From Rhizobium sophorae (lineage in GTDB: Bacteria; Pseudomonadota; Alphaproteobacteria; Rhizobiales; Rhizobiaceae), in contig NZ_JABFCN010000005.1 of the NCBI RefSeq assembly GCF_013087515.1, positions 1 to 64,000 on the forward strand: 64,000 bases of DNA, given 5' to 3'. Shown piece after piece: positions 43,456-52,238 of this stretch (position 1 is the stretch's first letter; the number at the start of each line of letters is the position of its first letter). The position numbers and the translations under genes were made by a program. Under the pieces are notes generated by a model. That model did no database searches and was not told the origin of the DNA. It was given only the letters and a program-made list of their open reading frames with translations.

Positions 43456-45732
43456 GTGGCAGCGTCTGTTCGGTCAGCAGCGGTGAGAGGAACGCCCCTC
43501 CTGCTTTTCCTGTTGCTCGCCTTTGCCGGGCACAGCCTTGCGCGTGACCCCCTCTCGACGCCCGCTGTCGACCTGCAAATATCGATCCACGAGGGTTTCG
43601 TGAACGAAAGGACGTGCTCGTCCTGCCACGCCGATCAGGCTGCGGCTTTTTCGAAATCCCACCATGCAAAGGCCATGGCCCTGGCCGACGAGGAAACGGT
43701 GCGCGGCGATTTCGACAATAGCAGGTTTGAGCAAGACGGCGTCGTCACCACCTTCACCCGCCACGATGACCGCTTCTTCGTCAACACCGAGGGGGCGGAT
43801 GGCAACCAGGCCGAGTTCGAAGTCAAATATACCTTCGCCTACGAGCCCCTGCAGCAATACCTCATCGACATCGGGGGAGGACGGCTGCAGGCTCTCGACA
43901 TCGCCTGGGATACGGTCAGACGGCAGTGGTTCTGGCTCGGCAACGGCACCCCGGCCAAACCCGGATCGACCTACCATTGGACAGGTCCCTTTTATCGCTG
44001 GAACCGCACCTGCATCGATTGTCATTCCACCGATCCCCAGGCGAAGTTTCAACAGCAGACGAACGAATACGAGTCGACCTACGTCGCCGCCAGCATCGGC
44101 TGTCAGTCCTGTCATGGTCCGGGCGCCAAGCACGTCGCTTCCGCGCAATCGGGCAACGCCTCATCCGCAGTCAAGCCGGACACAGGTCTGCCAAAAGTCG
44201 ATGCGGGCATCTGCTTTGCCTGCCATGCCAGGCGCACCAAGCTGCTGGACGGCTACCAGCCGGGAAAGCCCTTTCTCGACTATTTCTCCCCTGCCCTGCT
44301 CCGGCAGGATCTCTATTTCCCCGACGGGCAGATCCTTGACGAGGTCTTCGAATATGGCTCGTTTCAGCAAAGCAAGATGGCAAGGGCGGGCGTGACCTGT
44401 CTCGACTGCCATCGGCCGCACGATGCCGGCCTCAAAGCCCAGGGCAATGCACTGTGCACGCAATGCCACACAGAGACGAAGCCGGAGCGCTTCGTCAACC
44501 AGGATCCGAGCGGGCTGTTCGACACGCCTACGCACACCCGTCACCAGGCCGGCTCCACCGGAGCACAATGCGCCAACTGCCACATGCCGGAACGCACCTA
44601 CATGAAGGTCGACCCGCGCCGCGACCACTCCTTCGTCATCCCCCGGCCCGACCTGTCGGCAACCCTCGGAACGCCGAATGCGTGCACGACCTGTCATGTC
44701 GGCAGAACGAATAATTGGGCAGCCGAAACAATGGAGATATGGTACGGGACGCAATGGCGCAAACGCCCGTCGATCGCCCATGCCTTCGCCGGAGCTGCAA
44801 ACGGCGATCAAGCCGCGGTGGAGGCTCTGCGCGACCTTGTCCGCAATCAAAACCAAGCAGGAATTGTCAGGGGCAGCGCCATCGCAGCAATGAGCCGAAC
44901 TGGCGGCGTGGAGATCACCGCCGACATTCAAACGGCCGCGGCCGATGCGGATCCGCTCGTCAGGCTCGGTGCTGCGGAAGCGGCAGGCAACATTCCGCCG
45001 GAGCAGAGGCTGGAGGCGATCGGCAACCTGCTGGGCGATGCAACGCGCGTGGTGCGCGTTGCTGCCGCCAACGCACTCGCCGGCACTCCTCCCCACCTCT
45101 TCGGCGATCAGCAAGGCAATTTCGAAGCCGCCGTCGCGGACCTGCGCGCCTATGTCGAAACCAATGGCGACGTCGCGGAAACACAAAGCAATTATGGCTT
45201 CTTCCTGTTCGCCCGACAGCGTACGGCCGAGGCCGAAGCCGCGTTCCGGCGAGCGATTTCGCTCGACCCGACACTGGAGGCAATGCGCATCAATCTCGCG
45301 GAATTCTACCGCGCCACCGGCCGGAACGACCAATCGGAACAGACTTATGCCGAAGCGATCGGGATGGCGCCTGAACGCGCGGATCTGCGGTACGGACACG
45401 CGTTGTCGCTGGTACGCAAACAGGCATTGACCGAGGCTATCACAGAACTCCAAGAAGCCGTGCGGCTGGATCCACAAAACTCCCGCTACAAGACGACCTT
45501 TGCCGTCGCTCTCGATTCCGCTGGCCGGACGGAAGAAGCACTGGACAAGCTCGATGGTTGGGCGGCGGGCGAAGACGCTGATATCATCGGCCTGGCGCTC
45601 CAATACAGTCTCAAGCTTCGACGCTTGCCGGAGGCGCTGAAATACGCCGAGGATCTGGCGCGACTGAGACCTGAGGACCAGCAGATTTCAGGCCTCATCG
45701 GGCAGTTGACGCAGGCGATCAACGGAAAATAG
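43456..45732 (+). CDS. Exported octaheme cytochrome c with C-terminal HEAT/TPR-like repeats
   Basis: A 758-residue protein with a signal peptide (GTPLLLFLLLAFAGHSLA) and eight CxxCH heme sites: CSSCH (Cys54), CIDCH (about 186), CQSCH (216), CFACH (253), CLDCH (315), CTQCH (334), CANCH (372) and CTTCH (410). This fits the cytochrome c554-like or doubled-CXXCH multiheme group. Residues 440-560 read like HEAT repeats (DPLVRLGAAEAAGNIPPEQR, TRVVRVAAANALAG), and 570-758 like TPRs (AEAAFRRAISLDPTLEAMRI, ITELQEAVRLDPQNSRYKTT). The start is GTG at 43456. Such proteins are rare in rhizobia. It is probably periplasmic and redox-active, with the repeats as docking surface. Confidence 0.9.
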   Translation: MAASVRSAAVRGTPLLLFLLLAFAGHSLARDPLSTPAVDLQISIHEGFVNERTCSSCHADQAAAFSKSHHAKAMALADEETVRGDFDNSRFEQDGVVTTFTRHDDRFFVNTEGADGNQAEFEVKYTFAYEPLQQYLIDIGGGRLQALDIAWDTVRRQWFWLGNGTPAKPGSTYHWTGPFYRWNRTCIDCHSTDPQAKFQQQTNEYESTYVAASIGCQSCHGPGAKHVASAQSGNASSAVKPDTGLPKVDAGICFACHARRTKLLDGYQPGKPFLDYFSPALLRQDLYFPDGQILDEVFEYGSFQQSKMARAGVTCLDCHRPHDAGLKAQGNALCTQCHTETKPERFVNQDPSGLFDTPTHTRHQAGSTGAQCANCHMPERTYMKVDPRRDHSFVIPRPDLSATLGTPNACTTCHVGRTNNWAAETMEIWYGTQWRKRPSIAHAFAGAANGDQAAVEALRDLVRNQNQAGIVRGSAIAAMSRTGGVEITADIQTAAADADPLVRLGAAEAAGNIPPEQRLEAIGNLLGDATRVVRVAAANALAGTPPHLFGDQQGNFEAAVADLRAYVETNGDVAETQSNYGFFLFARQRTAEAEAAFRRAISLDPTLEAMRINLAEFYRATGRNDQSEQTYAEAIGMAPERADLRYGHALSLVRKQALTEAITELQEAVRLDPQNSRYKTTFAVALDSAGRTEEALDKLDGWAAGEDADIIGLALQYSLKLRRLPEALKYAEDLARLRPEDQQISGLIGQLTQAINGK

Positions 45733-45820
45733 GTATTTTAGCTTGTCGAAATCTACTTCTCGCTGCACAGTGCCGACTCGGGACAGCAGTGCCGAGGCGA
45801 AACGAGATCGGGGGATTCTC

Positions 45821-46609
45821 ATGAAAGCCATATACTTGCGTGCCATTCTATTGGTGACGGGCATTTGCGCGGCGTCGGCCGGCAACGCTGCCGATATCAC
45901 GCCGCTCACGCCGGAAGCAAAAACAGTCGAGAGCCAGAGCGGCTGGGAATTCACCTTCGCGCCATATTTCTGGGCTGCCGGCATATCCGGCGATATTGGG
46001 CAGTTTGGACTTCCGGAAGTTCATATCGACGCGGATTTCGGCGATATCCTCAATAACCTCGACTTCGCTTTCATGGCGGCAGGCGAAGCAAGATACGATC
46101 GCTTCAGCATCGTCGGTGACGTGATCTACACCAAGCTCGGTGCCGACGCCGACACACCTGCCGGCATCCTTGCCGACAGCGTCGATGTGACATCGAAGAC
46201 CTTCGCGGGATTTCTTGGCGCCGGTTACGCCGTGCTCGAAGACCAAAATGGCCATCTCGATGTGGTCGGCGGCATGAGGGTCTGGTCGGCCAAAACAGAG
46301 ATCTCCTTCAATGGCGGCATTCTGGCCGGAGTGGATGTCGAAGACAGCGCCACATGGGTCGATGCCGTCGCCGGCGTCCGAGGAAACTACTTCTTCACGC
46401 CGGAAATCTATGTCACGGGGTGGGGCCTGCTGGGCGCGGGCGGCGCCGATATCGACTGGGATGTGGCGTTGGGCCTCGGCTACAAGTTCAACGACACCAT
46501 CTCTGCGGTCGCCGGATATCGTGCACTCGGCGTCAATTACGATAATGACGGGTTCGTCTTCGACGTCGTTCAGCAGGGGCCGATCTTCGGGGTCGCCATT
46601 CGGTTCTAA
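45821..46609 (+). CDS. Outer-membrane beta-barrel protein
   Basis: A 262-residue exported protein with a signal peptide (LRAILLVTGICAASAGNAAD), alternating beta-strand pattern (WEFTFAPYFWAAGISGDIGQ, GGMRVWSAKTEISFNGGILA, DVALGLGYKFNDTISAVAGY) and a C-terminal aromatic end, VAIRF, the usual signature for barrel insertion. ATG at 45821 has GGGGG seven bases upstream. It follows the cytochrome gene by 88 bases on the same strand. Confidence 0.8.
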   Translation: MKAIYLRAILLVTGICAASAGNAADITPLTPEAKTVESQSGWEFTFAPYFWAAGISGDIGQFGLPEVHIDADFGDILNNLDFAFMAAGEARYDRFSIVGDVIYTKLGADADTPAGILADSVDVTSKTFAGFLGAGYAVLEDQNGHLDVVGGMRVWSAKTEISFNGGILAGVDVEDSATWVDAVAGVRGNYFFTPEIYVTGWGLLGAGGADIDWDVALGLGYKFNDTISAVAGYRALGVNYDNDGFVFDVVQQGPIFGVAIRF

Positions 46610-46838
46610 AGGCCGGACTGGCGAACTTCGTACTGTTAGCGATTATCCTTCCATATGCTCGCCATTTGAAGACCTGGTGTCCTCCGGGAGCCGCAAAAAC
46701 GACGTCCCCCAGCAGCGGAGAGCCGCCGTGACAGCGGCTCACCGTTCGGAATCCAACAGGATCGATCCGGGGGATATCGTTTCATTTCGGAGGAAGCCTG
46801 CCCTGCGGGCTGGGTTCAATCGGATCATGGAGGCATTG

Positions 46839-47642
46839 ATGAAGAAAGTCACTTCTTGGGTAGTACTGGTTGTCGCGCCGCTCGGTGTCTGGACAGGGAC
46901 GGCAGCCGCCCAGTCGAGTGAAGACCTGGCGAAGAAGCTTTCCAATCCGATAGCCTCGCTCATCAGCGTCCCGTTCCAGTTCAACTACGATCACGGCTAT
47001 GGTCCAGACGACGGCGACAAGGCGACGCTGAACATTCAGCCGGTCATTCCCTTCAAGATAAACGAGGACTGGAACGTCATCTCGCGCACCATCCTGCCAG
47101 TCACATGGCAGAACGACATTGCCGGACCGTCGGGAACGCAGTTCGGTCTGGGCGACATCACGCAAAGCTTCTTCTTCTCGCCGTCCAAGCCGACCGAGAG
47201 CGGCATCGTCTGGGGCGTCGGCCCGGTGTTCCTGCTGCCGACGGCGACGGACGAGCTCCTCGGAAGCGGCAAGTGGGGTGCGGGTCCGACAGCGGTCGTC
47301 CTTAAGCAGGACGGCCCCTGGACTTACGGCTTTCTCGGGAACCACATCTGGTCGTTCGCTGGTCAAAGCGACCGGGAGGATGTGAGTTCGACGTTCCTCC
47401 AGCCGTTCCTCTCCTACACGACCAAGGACGCCTGGACGTTCTCGCTGAATACGGAGTCGACATATAACTGGGAAACGAACGACTGGGCGGTGCCGATCAA
47501 CTTCGCAGTCGCCAAGCTGATCACCATCGACAAGCAGCCAATCAGCCTGACGGCGGGCATACGATATTGGGCGGCGGCTCCAGACAATGGCCCGGAAGGA
47601 CTGGGCTTCCGCGTCGCGGTCACGTTCCTCTTCCCGAAGTGA
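46839..47642 (+). CDS. Exported outer-membrane transporter-like protein
   Basis: A 267-residue protein with a signal peptide (SWVVLVVAPLGVWTGTAAAQ) and beta-rich repeats (SVPFQFNYDHGYGPDDGDKA, WNVISRTILPVTWQNDIAGP, GVGPVFLLPTATDELLGSGK, TAGIRYWAAAPDNGPEG), resembling the phenol-degradation MetA/outer-membrane transporter group. ATG at 46839 has GGAGG five bases upstream. It lies 229 bases after the first barrel protein; that gap shows nothing clear. Confidence 0.8.
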   Translation: MKKVTSWVVLVVAPLGVWTGTAAAQSSEDLAKKLSNPIASLISVPFQFNYDHGYGPDDGDKATLNIQPVIPFKINEDWNVISRTILPVTWQNDIAGPSGTQFGLGDITQSFFFSPSKPTESGIVWGVGPVFLLPTATDELLGSGKWGAGPTAVVLKQDGPWTYGFLGNHIWSFAGQSDREDVSSTFLQPFLSYTTKDAWTFSLNTESTYNWETNDWAVPINFAVAKLITIDKQPISLTAGIRYWAAAPDNGPEGLGFRVAVTFLFPK

Positions 47643-47726
47643 ATCCGCAGTCGACGACGCGCGCGGCGGCTGTAGTAGCAAAAGCTCAACCTTCTTTTGC
47701 TATCGCTGGAGCCGATTGCGTTGGAG

Positions 47727-48281
47727 ATGATGTTGGCGATGAAAATTCTCGCGGCTATGGTTTTGATGGCGGCCATCGTGCAGCCGGTTTCAGCCTTCGG
47801 CGAGACCGAATGGATCGGCGGCGCGAGACAGTGGTCGGTCGGCTTTGCCAATGAGAGCCCGCATCCCTATTGCCGCCTGCTGTGGGACAGCGAGATCGGG
47901 AAGACCATGGAATTCCGCCAGAGCGCGACCGAGACGTTCTGGCTGGTCGCAAAGACCACATGGGACATTCCGGCCGGCACCAAGACCGAGGTGACGCTGA
48001 CCGACCGTACGGTGACGAAAGTAATCGCTGCCGATTTCTTCGACAAGAACACGCTTCGCCTCTGGGGTCCGGCCAGCAAGGGGAGCGCCGGACTGAAGAA
48101 GATCATCAAGAATTCCTTTGCCGGAATGCCTGACGTGCAGATCACCTTTGCCGGTGACGAAGGCGACTGGACACTGCCGCTCTCGCGGGTGGAGCAGCTC
48201 TACCCGACCTTCGTCCAATGCCTCAAACGTCTCGAGGCCGGCGAAAAGCCCAAGCAGAATTCCGAAACCCAGCCGTTCTGA
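47727..48281 (+). CDS. Exported hypothetical protein
   Basis: A 184-residue protein with a signal peptide (MKILAAMVLMAAIVQPVSAF) followed by a soluble domain (WSVGFANESPHPYCRLLWDS, TFWLVAKTTWDIPAGTKTEV, PSR-type end with YPTFVQCLKRLEAG). Two Cys could pair in the periplasm. No family recognised. GGAG overlaps the ATG at 47727, and ATG at 47739 is a sensible alternative. Last gene of the sulfatase-cytochrome block, convergent with the HutH paralogue. Confidence 0.7.
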   Translation: MMLAMKILAAMVLMAAIVQPVSAFGETEWIGGARQWSVGFANESPHPYCRLLWDSEIGKTMEFRQSATETFWLVAKTTWDIPAGTKTEVTLTDRTVTKVIAADFFDKNTLRLWGPASKGSAGLKKIIKNSFAGMPDVQITFAGDEGDWTLPLSRVEQLYPTFVQCLKRLEAGEKPKQNSETQPF

Positions 48282-48289
48282 GAGGCCGG

Positions 48290-49777
48290 TTATAGCGGCG
48301 GCGCAGTATCGCGGATCAGGCCGCGGACAGCCTCGATATCGCCATTGAGCGGCCGATCGTCACCATAATGGGAAACATGTTCCCGCACGGCCTTGTAGAC
48401 AAGGTCCGTGCCTGCCGCCCGCGCCGCGGTGGCCGCCAGGAAATCATGCGCCTGGGCCGCCGCCATCAATTCGATCGCCAGGATATATTCGGCATTGTCG
48501 ATGACGGTGAGCAGCTTGCCGGCGGCGGCCGTCGGATGCGCGAGAAAATCTTCCTGGAGGCCCGAGGTCAGCCCGCCGTCCATGGCCGCGGGTGCGGCAA
48601 GGCGGCGGTTCTCGTTGCTGAGCGCGGCGGCAGTATATTGGGCGATCATGAAGCCGGAATGGCTGCCGGCGTCGCTGGCGAGGAAGGGCGGCAGGCCGCT
48701 GACCAGCGGATTGACGAGCCGGTCCATGCGCCGCTCGCTGATCGCGCCGATCTGTGCGAGCGCAATCGCCAGGCTATCGGCCGCCTGCCCGAGGGCCGGG
48801 GCAACGGCATGGGCCTCGGAGGAGACGATCGGCTGTTCCGGCGTGCCTGAGACAGCCGGATTGTCGGTCACCGAGGCAAGCTCCTGATCGACGACGCGGG
48901 CCGAATTGTCGAAGACGTCGTGGGCAGCACCATGTGCATGCGGTACCGAACGAAGGCTGAGCGCATCCTGGGTGCGCCGGCCGAAGGCGGCGGTGACAAG
49001 ACCGCTGCCCTGAAGCCGCGCGCGCAGGCTCGCTCCGACTTTCTCGATCCCCGCCGATGGGCGCAGCGCCAGCACGGCCGCGTCGAAGGCGGCGATCTGG
49101 CAGCCAGCCGCTTCCAGCGTCAGGGCTGCGATCGCATCGGCCCAATCGAGCAGCCGCTCGGCGCGCGAAAGCGCGACAGTGGTCAGGCCGGTGGCGCAGG
49201 CCGTGCCGTTGACAAGGCTCAAGCCCTCCTTGGCGCCGAGCACCAGCGGTTCGAAGCCGATCGCAGCAAGCGCCTCGCGGCCGCTCATGCGCCGGCCGCC
49301 CAGATGAGCGCTGCCTTCGCCGATCAGAACAAGGGCAATATGGGCATTGTGGACGAGATAACCGGCGGAGCCCTTGGATGGCACATCGGGAATGCAATCA
49401 TGTTCCAGCAGGGCCGCAAGACGCTCGACGATCTCGCGCCGCACGCCGGAATGGCCGTGAGCGAAATTGGCAATTTGTGCTGCGATGATGGCGCGCACCT
49501 CGCGGGCAGCCAGCAATGGCCCGACGCCGCAGGCATGGCTGAGCACGATGCTGCGCGACAACAGGCTCTGCGAGGCCCGATCGACCACCGTATCCGCCAG
49601 TGCCCCGACACCGGTATTGACGCCATAGGCGCGCACGCCCGTCTCGACGATGCGCGCAACGATGCGGCTTGCCTGCTCGACGCGGACCCAGGCGGTGGGC
49701 GACAGCGCCAGCGCCTCCCCTGCCCCGACGCGCGCGACATCGCGCCAGGTCAGCACGGCATCGATGGTGATCGTCAT
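48290..49777 (-). CDS. Histidine/aromatic ammonia-lyase paralogue lacking the MIO triad
   Basis: A 495-residue member of the HAL/PAL family, full length and collinear with the true HutH in this window: [10 protein letters not shown] (Tyr53 region), LSHACGVG (His83 region), [11 protein letters not shown] (Asn195 region), a Q-D-x-x-x-x-R block and LQEDFLAH (Glu414 region). The MIO-forming Ala-Ser-Gly is absent: HutH reads [11 protein letters not shown], this protein [11 protein letters not shown], a clean three-residue loss after Gly139. The Tyr of QDPYCIR is Leu here. Classical ammonia elimination is therefore unlikely. Its start overlaps the ABC ATPase stop by four bases, so it is made with an amino-acid importer. 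Confidence 0.88.
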   Translation of the reverse strand: MTITIDAVLTWRDVARVGAGEALALSPTAWVRVEQASRIVARIVETGVRAYGVNTGVGALADTVVDRASQSLLSRSIVLSHACGVGPLLAAREVRAIIAAQIANFAHGHSGVRREIVERLAALLEHDCIPDVPSKGSAGYLVHNAHIALVLIGEGSAHLGGRRMSGREALAAIGFEPLVLGAKEGLSLVNGTACATGLTTVALSRAERLLDWADAIAALTLEAAGCQIAAFDAAVLALRPSAGIEKVGASLRARLQGSGLVTAAFGRRTQDALSLRSVPHAHGAAHDVFDNSARVVDQELASVTDNPAVSGTPEQPIVSSEAHAVAPALGQAADSLAIALAQIGAISERRMDRLVNPLVSGLPPFLASDAGSHSGFMIAQYTAAALSNENRRLAAPAAMDGGLTSGLQEDFLAHPTAAAGKLLTVIDNAEYILAIELMAAAQAHDFLAATAARAAGTDLVYKAVREHVSHYGDDRPLNGDIEAVRGLIRDTAPPL

Positions 49778-50550
49778 TGGCCGCTTCCGAAATGGCCGAT
49801 GAACTGGCGGAAGGCGGGTGTGGCGCCGCCGGTGAACATTTCGTCCGGCTTGCCGCTGCTTTCGATCAGCCCTTCGCGCATGAAGACGACGCGGTTCGAG
49901 ACGTTGCGGGCAAAGCTCATCTCATGGGTGACGACGAGCATGGTCATGCCTTCCTCGGCAAGCGCGCGCATGACGCGCAGCACCTCGCCGACAAGCTCCG
50001 GATCCAACGCCGAAGTCGGCTCGTCGAAGAGCATCACCTTCGGCTTCATCGCCAGCGCGCGGGCGATTGCGGCGCGCTGCTGCTGGCCGCCGGAGAGATG
50101 GGCGGGATAGGCATGGCGCTTGTCGGCGATGCCGACCTTTTCAAGCAGCGCTTCGGCCTCGGCGATGCAGTCGGCGCGAGGCCGCTTCAGCACATGGATC
50201 GGGCCCTCGATGACGTTCTGCAGGATCGTCATGTGGGACCAGAGATTGAAGGACTGGAACACCATGCCGAGCTCGGAGCGGATATGGTCCACCTGCTTCT
50301 GGCTGGCCGGCTTGCTTCGCCCGCCCTTGTGCACCATGCGGACCTCCTCGCCGTCGACCCAGATCTCACCGTCGCTGGCGGTTTCGAGCATATTGATGCA
50401 GCGCAGAAAGGTCGACTTGCCGGAGCCGGAGGCACCGAGCAGCGAAATCACATCGCCGTCTTCCGCATCGAGGGAAATGCCGCGCAAGACCTCGTGCGTA
50501 CCGAAGCTCTTGCGGATATTGCGGACCGATAGTCGGGTTACGCCTGGCAT
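49774..50550 (-). CDS. Polar amino acid ABC importer ATPase
   Basis: A 258-residue HisP/GlnQ-type ATPase with Walker [12 protein letters not shown]-loop [12 protein letters not shown], signature [16 protein letters not shown], Walker [13 protein letters not shown] and H-loop VVTHEMSFA. It includes the HisP-type insert [20 protein letters not shown]. It energises the two permeases encoded just upstream. The overlap with the HutH paralogue (ATGA) suggests that the imported compound is the ligand or substrate of that paralogue. Confidence 0.92.
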   Translation of the reverse strand: MPGVTRLSVRNIRKSFGTHEVLRGISLDAEDGDVISLLGASGSGKSTFLRCINMLETASDGEIWVDGEEVRMVHKGGRSKPASQKQVDHIRSELGMVFQSFNLWSHMTILQNVIEGPIHVLKRPRADCIAEAEALLEKVGIADKRHAYPAHLSGGQQQRAAIARALAMKPKVMLFDEPTSALDPELVGEVLRVMRALAEEGMTMLVVTHEMSFARNVSNRVVFMREGLIESSGKPDEMFTGGATPAFRQFIGHFGSGQ

Positions 50551-50578
50551 GGGTGCTCCAATCGGGTCAAAAAGCCGC

Positions 50579-51283
50579 TTACGCCTTCAGCGCCTGCGGG
50601 GCCGCGCGGCGGTGTCGGGACAGCGAATATTCGAGCAAGGCCATGCCCTGCAGGATGATGAAGTTGAGGACGAGATAGATGATCGCTGCGCAGAGAAAGA
50701 CTTCCATCGTGCGGTAGGTCTGCGAGATCAGCCGCTGGGCGACGCCGGTCACTTCCCAGACGGTGACGAGGCTTGCGAGCGCTGTCGACTTCATCATCAG
50801 CACGATCTCGGTGGAATAGGCCGGCAATGCGTGGCGGAAGGCGATCGGCGCCAGGATGCGGCGGACCAGCAGGAAGCCGGACATGCCGATCGAGCGCGCC
50901 GCCTCGATCTCCTTCGGCGAGACGGCGCGAATGCCGCCACGGAAGATCTCCGCCGTGTAGCCGGCGGTGCAGAGCGCCAGCGACAGCACGGCGCAGACCA
51001 TCGGCTCGCGCAGGAACGGCCAGAGAAAGGAATAGCGGATGAAGCCGAACTGGCCAAGGCCGTAGAACACCAGGAACATCTGGATCAGCAGCGGCGAGCC
51101 GCGGAAGATGAAGATATAACCCTTGGCGAAGCTCGTAAGCACCGGATTGCCGCTGGTCCGCATCCAGACGATGACGAGCGCCAGCAGGCCACCGAAGAAG
51201 ATCGACAGCGAAAACAGGATGAGCGTCGTCGGTACGGCCTTGAGCAGGGTGACCAGGGTCGAGGCGATGAAGGTGAAATCCAT
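50579..51283 (-). CDS. Polar amino acid ABC importer permease, HisM type
   Basis: A 234-residue permease with membrane helices [40 protein letters not shown] and the EAA loop [20 protein letters not shown]. It pairs with the HisQ-type permease ten bases upstream on the same strand. ATG at 51283 has GGAGG-like sequence before it. Confidence 0.9.
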   Translation of the reverse strand: MDFTFIASTLVTLLKAVPTTLILFSLSIFFGGLLALVIVWMRTSGNPVLTSFAKGYIFIFRGSPLLIQMFLVFYGLGQFGFIRYSFLWPFLREPMVCAVLSLALCTAGYTAEIFRGGIRAVSPKEIEAARSIGMSGFLLVRRILAPIAFRHALPAYSTEIVLMMKSTALASLVTVWEVTGVAQRLISQTYRTMEVFLCAAIIYLVLNFIILQGMALLEYSLSRHRRAAPQALKA

Positions 51284-51293
51284 TGTCGCCTCC

Positions 51294-52019
51294 TTACGCC
51301 TGGCCCATGGCGGATGCCGGCATGCTGCGGTTGGCGCGGCGCTCCGCCCCGTTGAAGACGCGGTCCGAAAGGCTGGTGAGGATCAGATAGAGGCAGCCGC
51401 CGGCGATGAAGAACAGGAAATATTGCCGGGTCGAGCCCGCCGCCACCTGGCTGGTGCGCATCAACTCGGCAAGGCCGGTGACGGAGATCAGCGCCGAATC
51501 CTTGAGACTGAGCTGCCACACGTTACCGAGCCCTGGAATGGCGAGGCGAAACACCTGCGGCATGATGATGCGGCGAAGGCGCATGCCACGATGCATGCCG
51601 ATCGCCGAGGCGGCTTCGAGCTCGCCCTTGGAGATGGCAAGGAAGGCGCCGCGGAACACCTCCGCCTGGTAGGAGCCGGAAATGATGCCTACGGCAAGCG
51701 CGCCTGCGATAAAGGAGGGCAAGCCGAGGAAGCCCTCGTAACCCATTGCCTTGCCTATAGCGGTGACGGCCGAGGAGCCGCCGAAATAGATGAGATAGAT
51801 GATCAACAATTCGGGCACGCCGCGAAACACGGTCGTATAGACGTTGCCGAGCGTGACGAGGATAAGATTGCCGGAGAGTTTCGCCGCCGCGACGATCGCG
51901 CCGAGCACCGCGCCGATCGCCAGCGCCGTGGCCGTGACGGCCAGCGTCATCAAGGCTGCGGCAATGAGCAGCGCGCCCCATCCCGTCGAGCCGAAGCCGA
52001 GCAGTTCCAAGCTTGCCAT
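51294..52019 (-). CDS. Polar amino acid ABC importer permease, HisQ type
   Basis: A 241-residue permease: LLIAAALMTLAVTATALAIG, TTVFRGVPELLIIYLIYFGG and the EAA loop LAISKGELEAASAIGMHRGM. I use the ATG at 52019 (MASLELLGFGSTGW), which is where the family begins; the frame runs on to 52070 into a palindromic repeat. It is separated from the binding-protein gene by about 220 bases of hairpins. Confidence 0.9.
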   Translation of the reverse strand: MASLELLGFGSTGWGALLIAAALMTLAVTATALAIGAVLGAIVAAAKLSGNLILVTLGNVYTTVFRGVPELLIIYLIYFGGSSAVTAIGKAMGYEGFLGLPSFIAGALAVGIISGSYQAEVFRGAFLAISKGELEAASAIGMHRGMRLRRIIMPQVFRLAIPGLGNVWQLSLKDSALISVTGLAELMRTSQVAAGSTRQYFLFFIAGGCLYLILTSLSDRVFNGAERRANRSMPASAMGQA

Positions 52020-52063
52020 AGCGTCCGTTCCCCGTCCGTGGCAGTGTTTTGCGGATTGACACC

Positions 52064-52113
52064 AGAGCATGATGCCGAAAAGTGTCAGCGGTTTTCGGAC
52101 GACATCATGCTCT
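52064..52113 (-). repeat. Palindromic repeat, copy 3
   Basis: A 50-bp unit with perfect 11-bp inverted ends, AGAGCATGATG and CATCATGCTCT, around CCGAAAAGTGTCAGCGGTTT. Its reverse complement matches the units at 33448 and 35052. It lies in the spacer between binding protein and permease genes. Confidence 0.8.
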
Positions 52114-52123
52114 AACTCTGAAA

Positions 52124-52180
52124 ATTAGAACAGGATTCAGATGTTAGGCCGATCCGGCCTAAAATCATCCTGTTCTAACA
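52124..52180. repeat. Nested palindrome
   Basis: TTAGAACAGGAT at the left and ATCCTGTTCTAA at the right form a 12-bp outer stem; inside lies TTAGGCCGATCCGGCCTAA, itself a hairpin. This is a second class of Rhizobium-style intergenic palindrome next to copy 3 of the first class. Confidence 0.75.
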
Positions 52181-52182
52181 TG

Positions 52183-52210
52183 CTGTCTCCGGCGATAAAG
52201 CCGGAGACAG
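52183..52210 (-). terminator. Hairpin after the binding-protein gene
   Basis: CTGTCTCCGGC at 52183-52193 and GCCGGAGACAG at 52200-52210 form a perfect 11-bp stem with a GATAAA loop, 29 bases after the stop of the binding-protein gene. No clear T-run follows, so it may stabilise the binding-protein message or attenuate read-through into the permeases. Confidence 0.6.
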
Positions 52211-52238
52211 GTGTCTGCGGGCCGAAAGGCCGAAACGC

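Noticed and set aside
48920..50110. 396-codon plus-strand frame
   Set aside because: Antisense to the HutH paralogue and the ABC ATPase.
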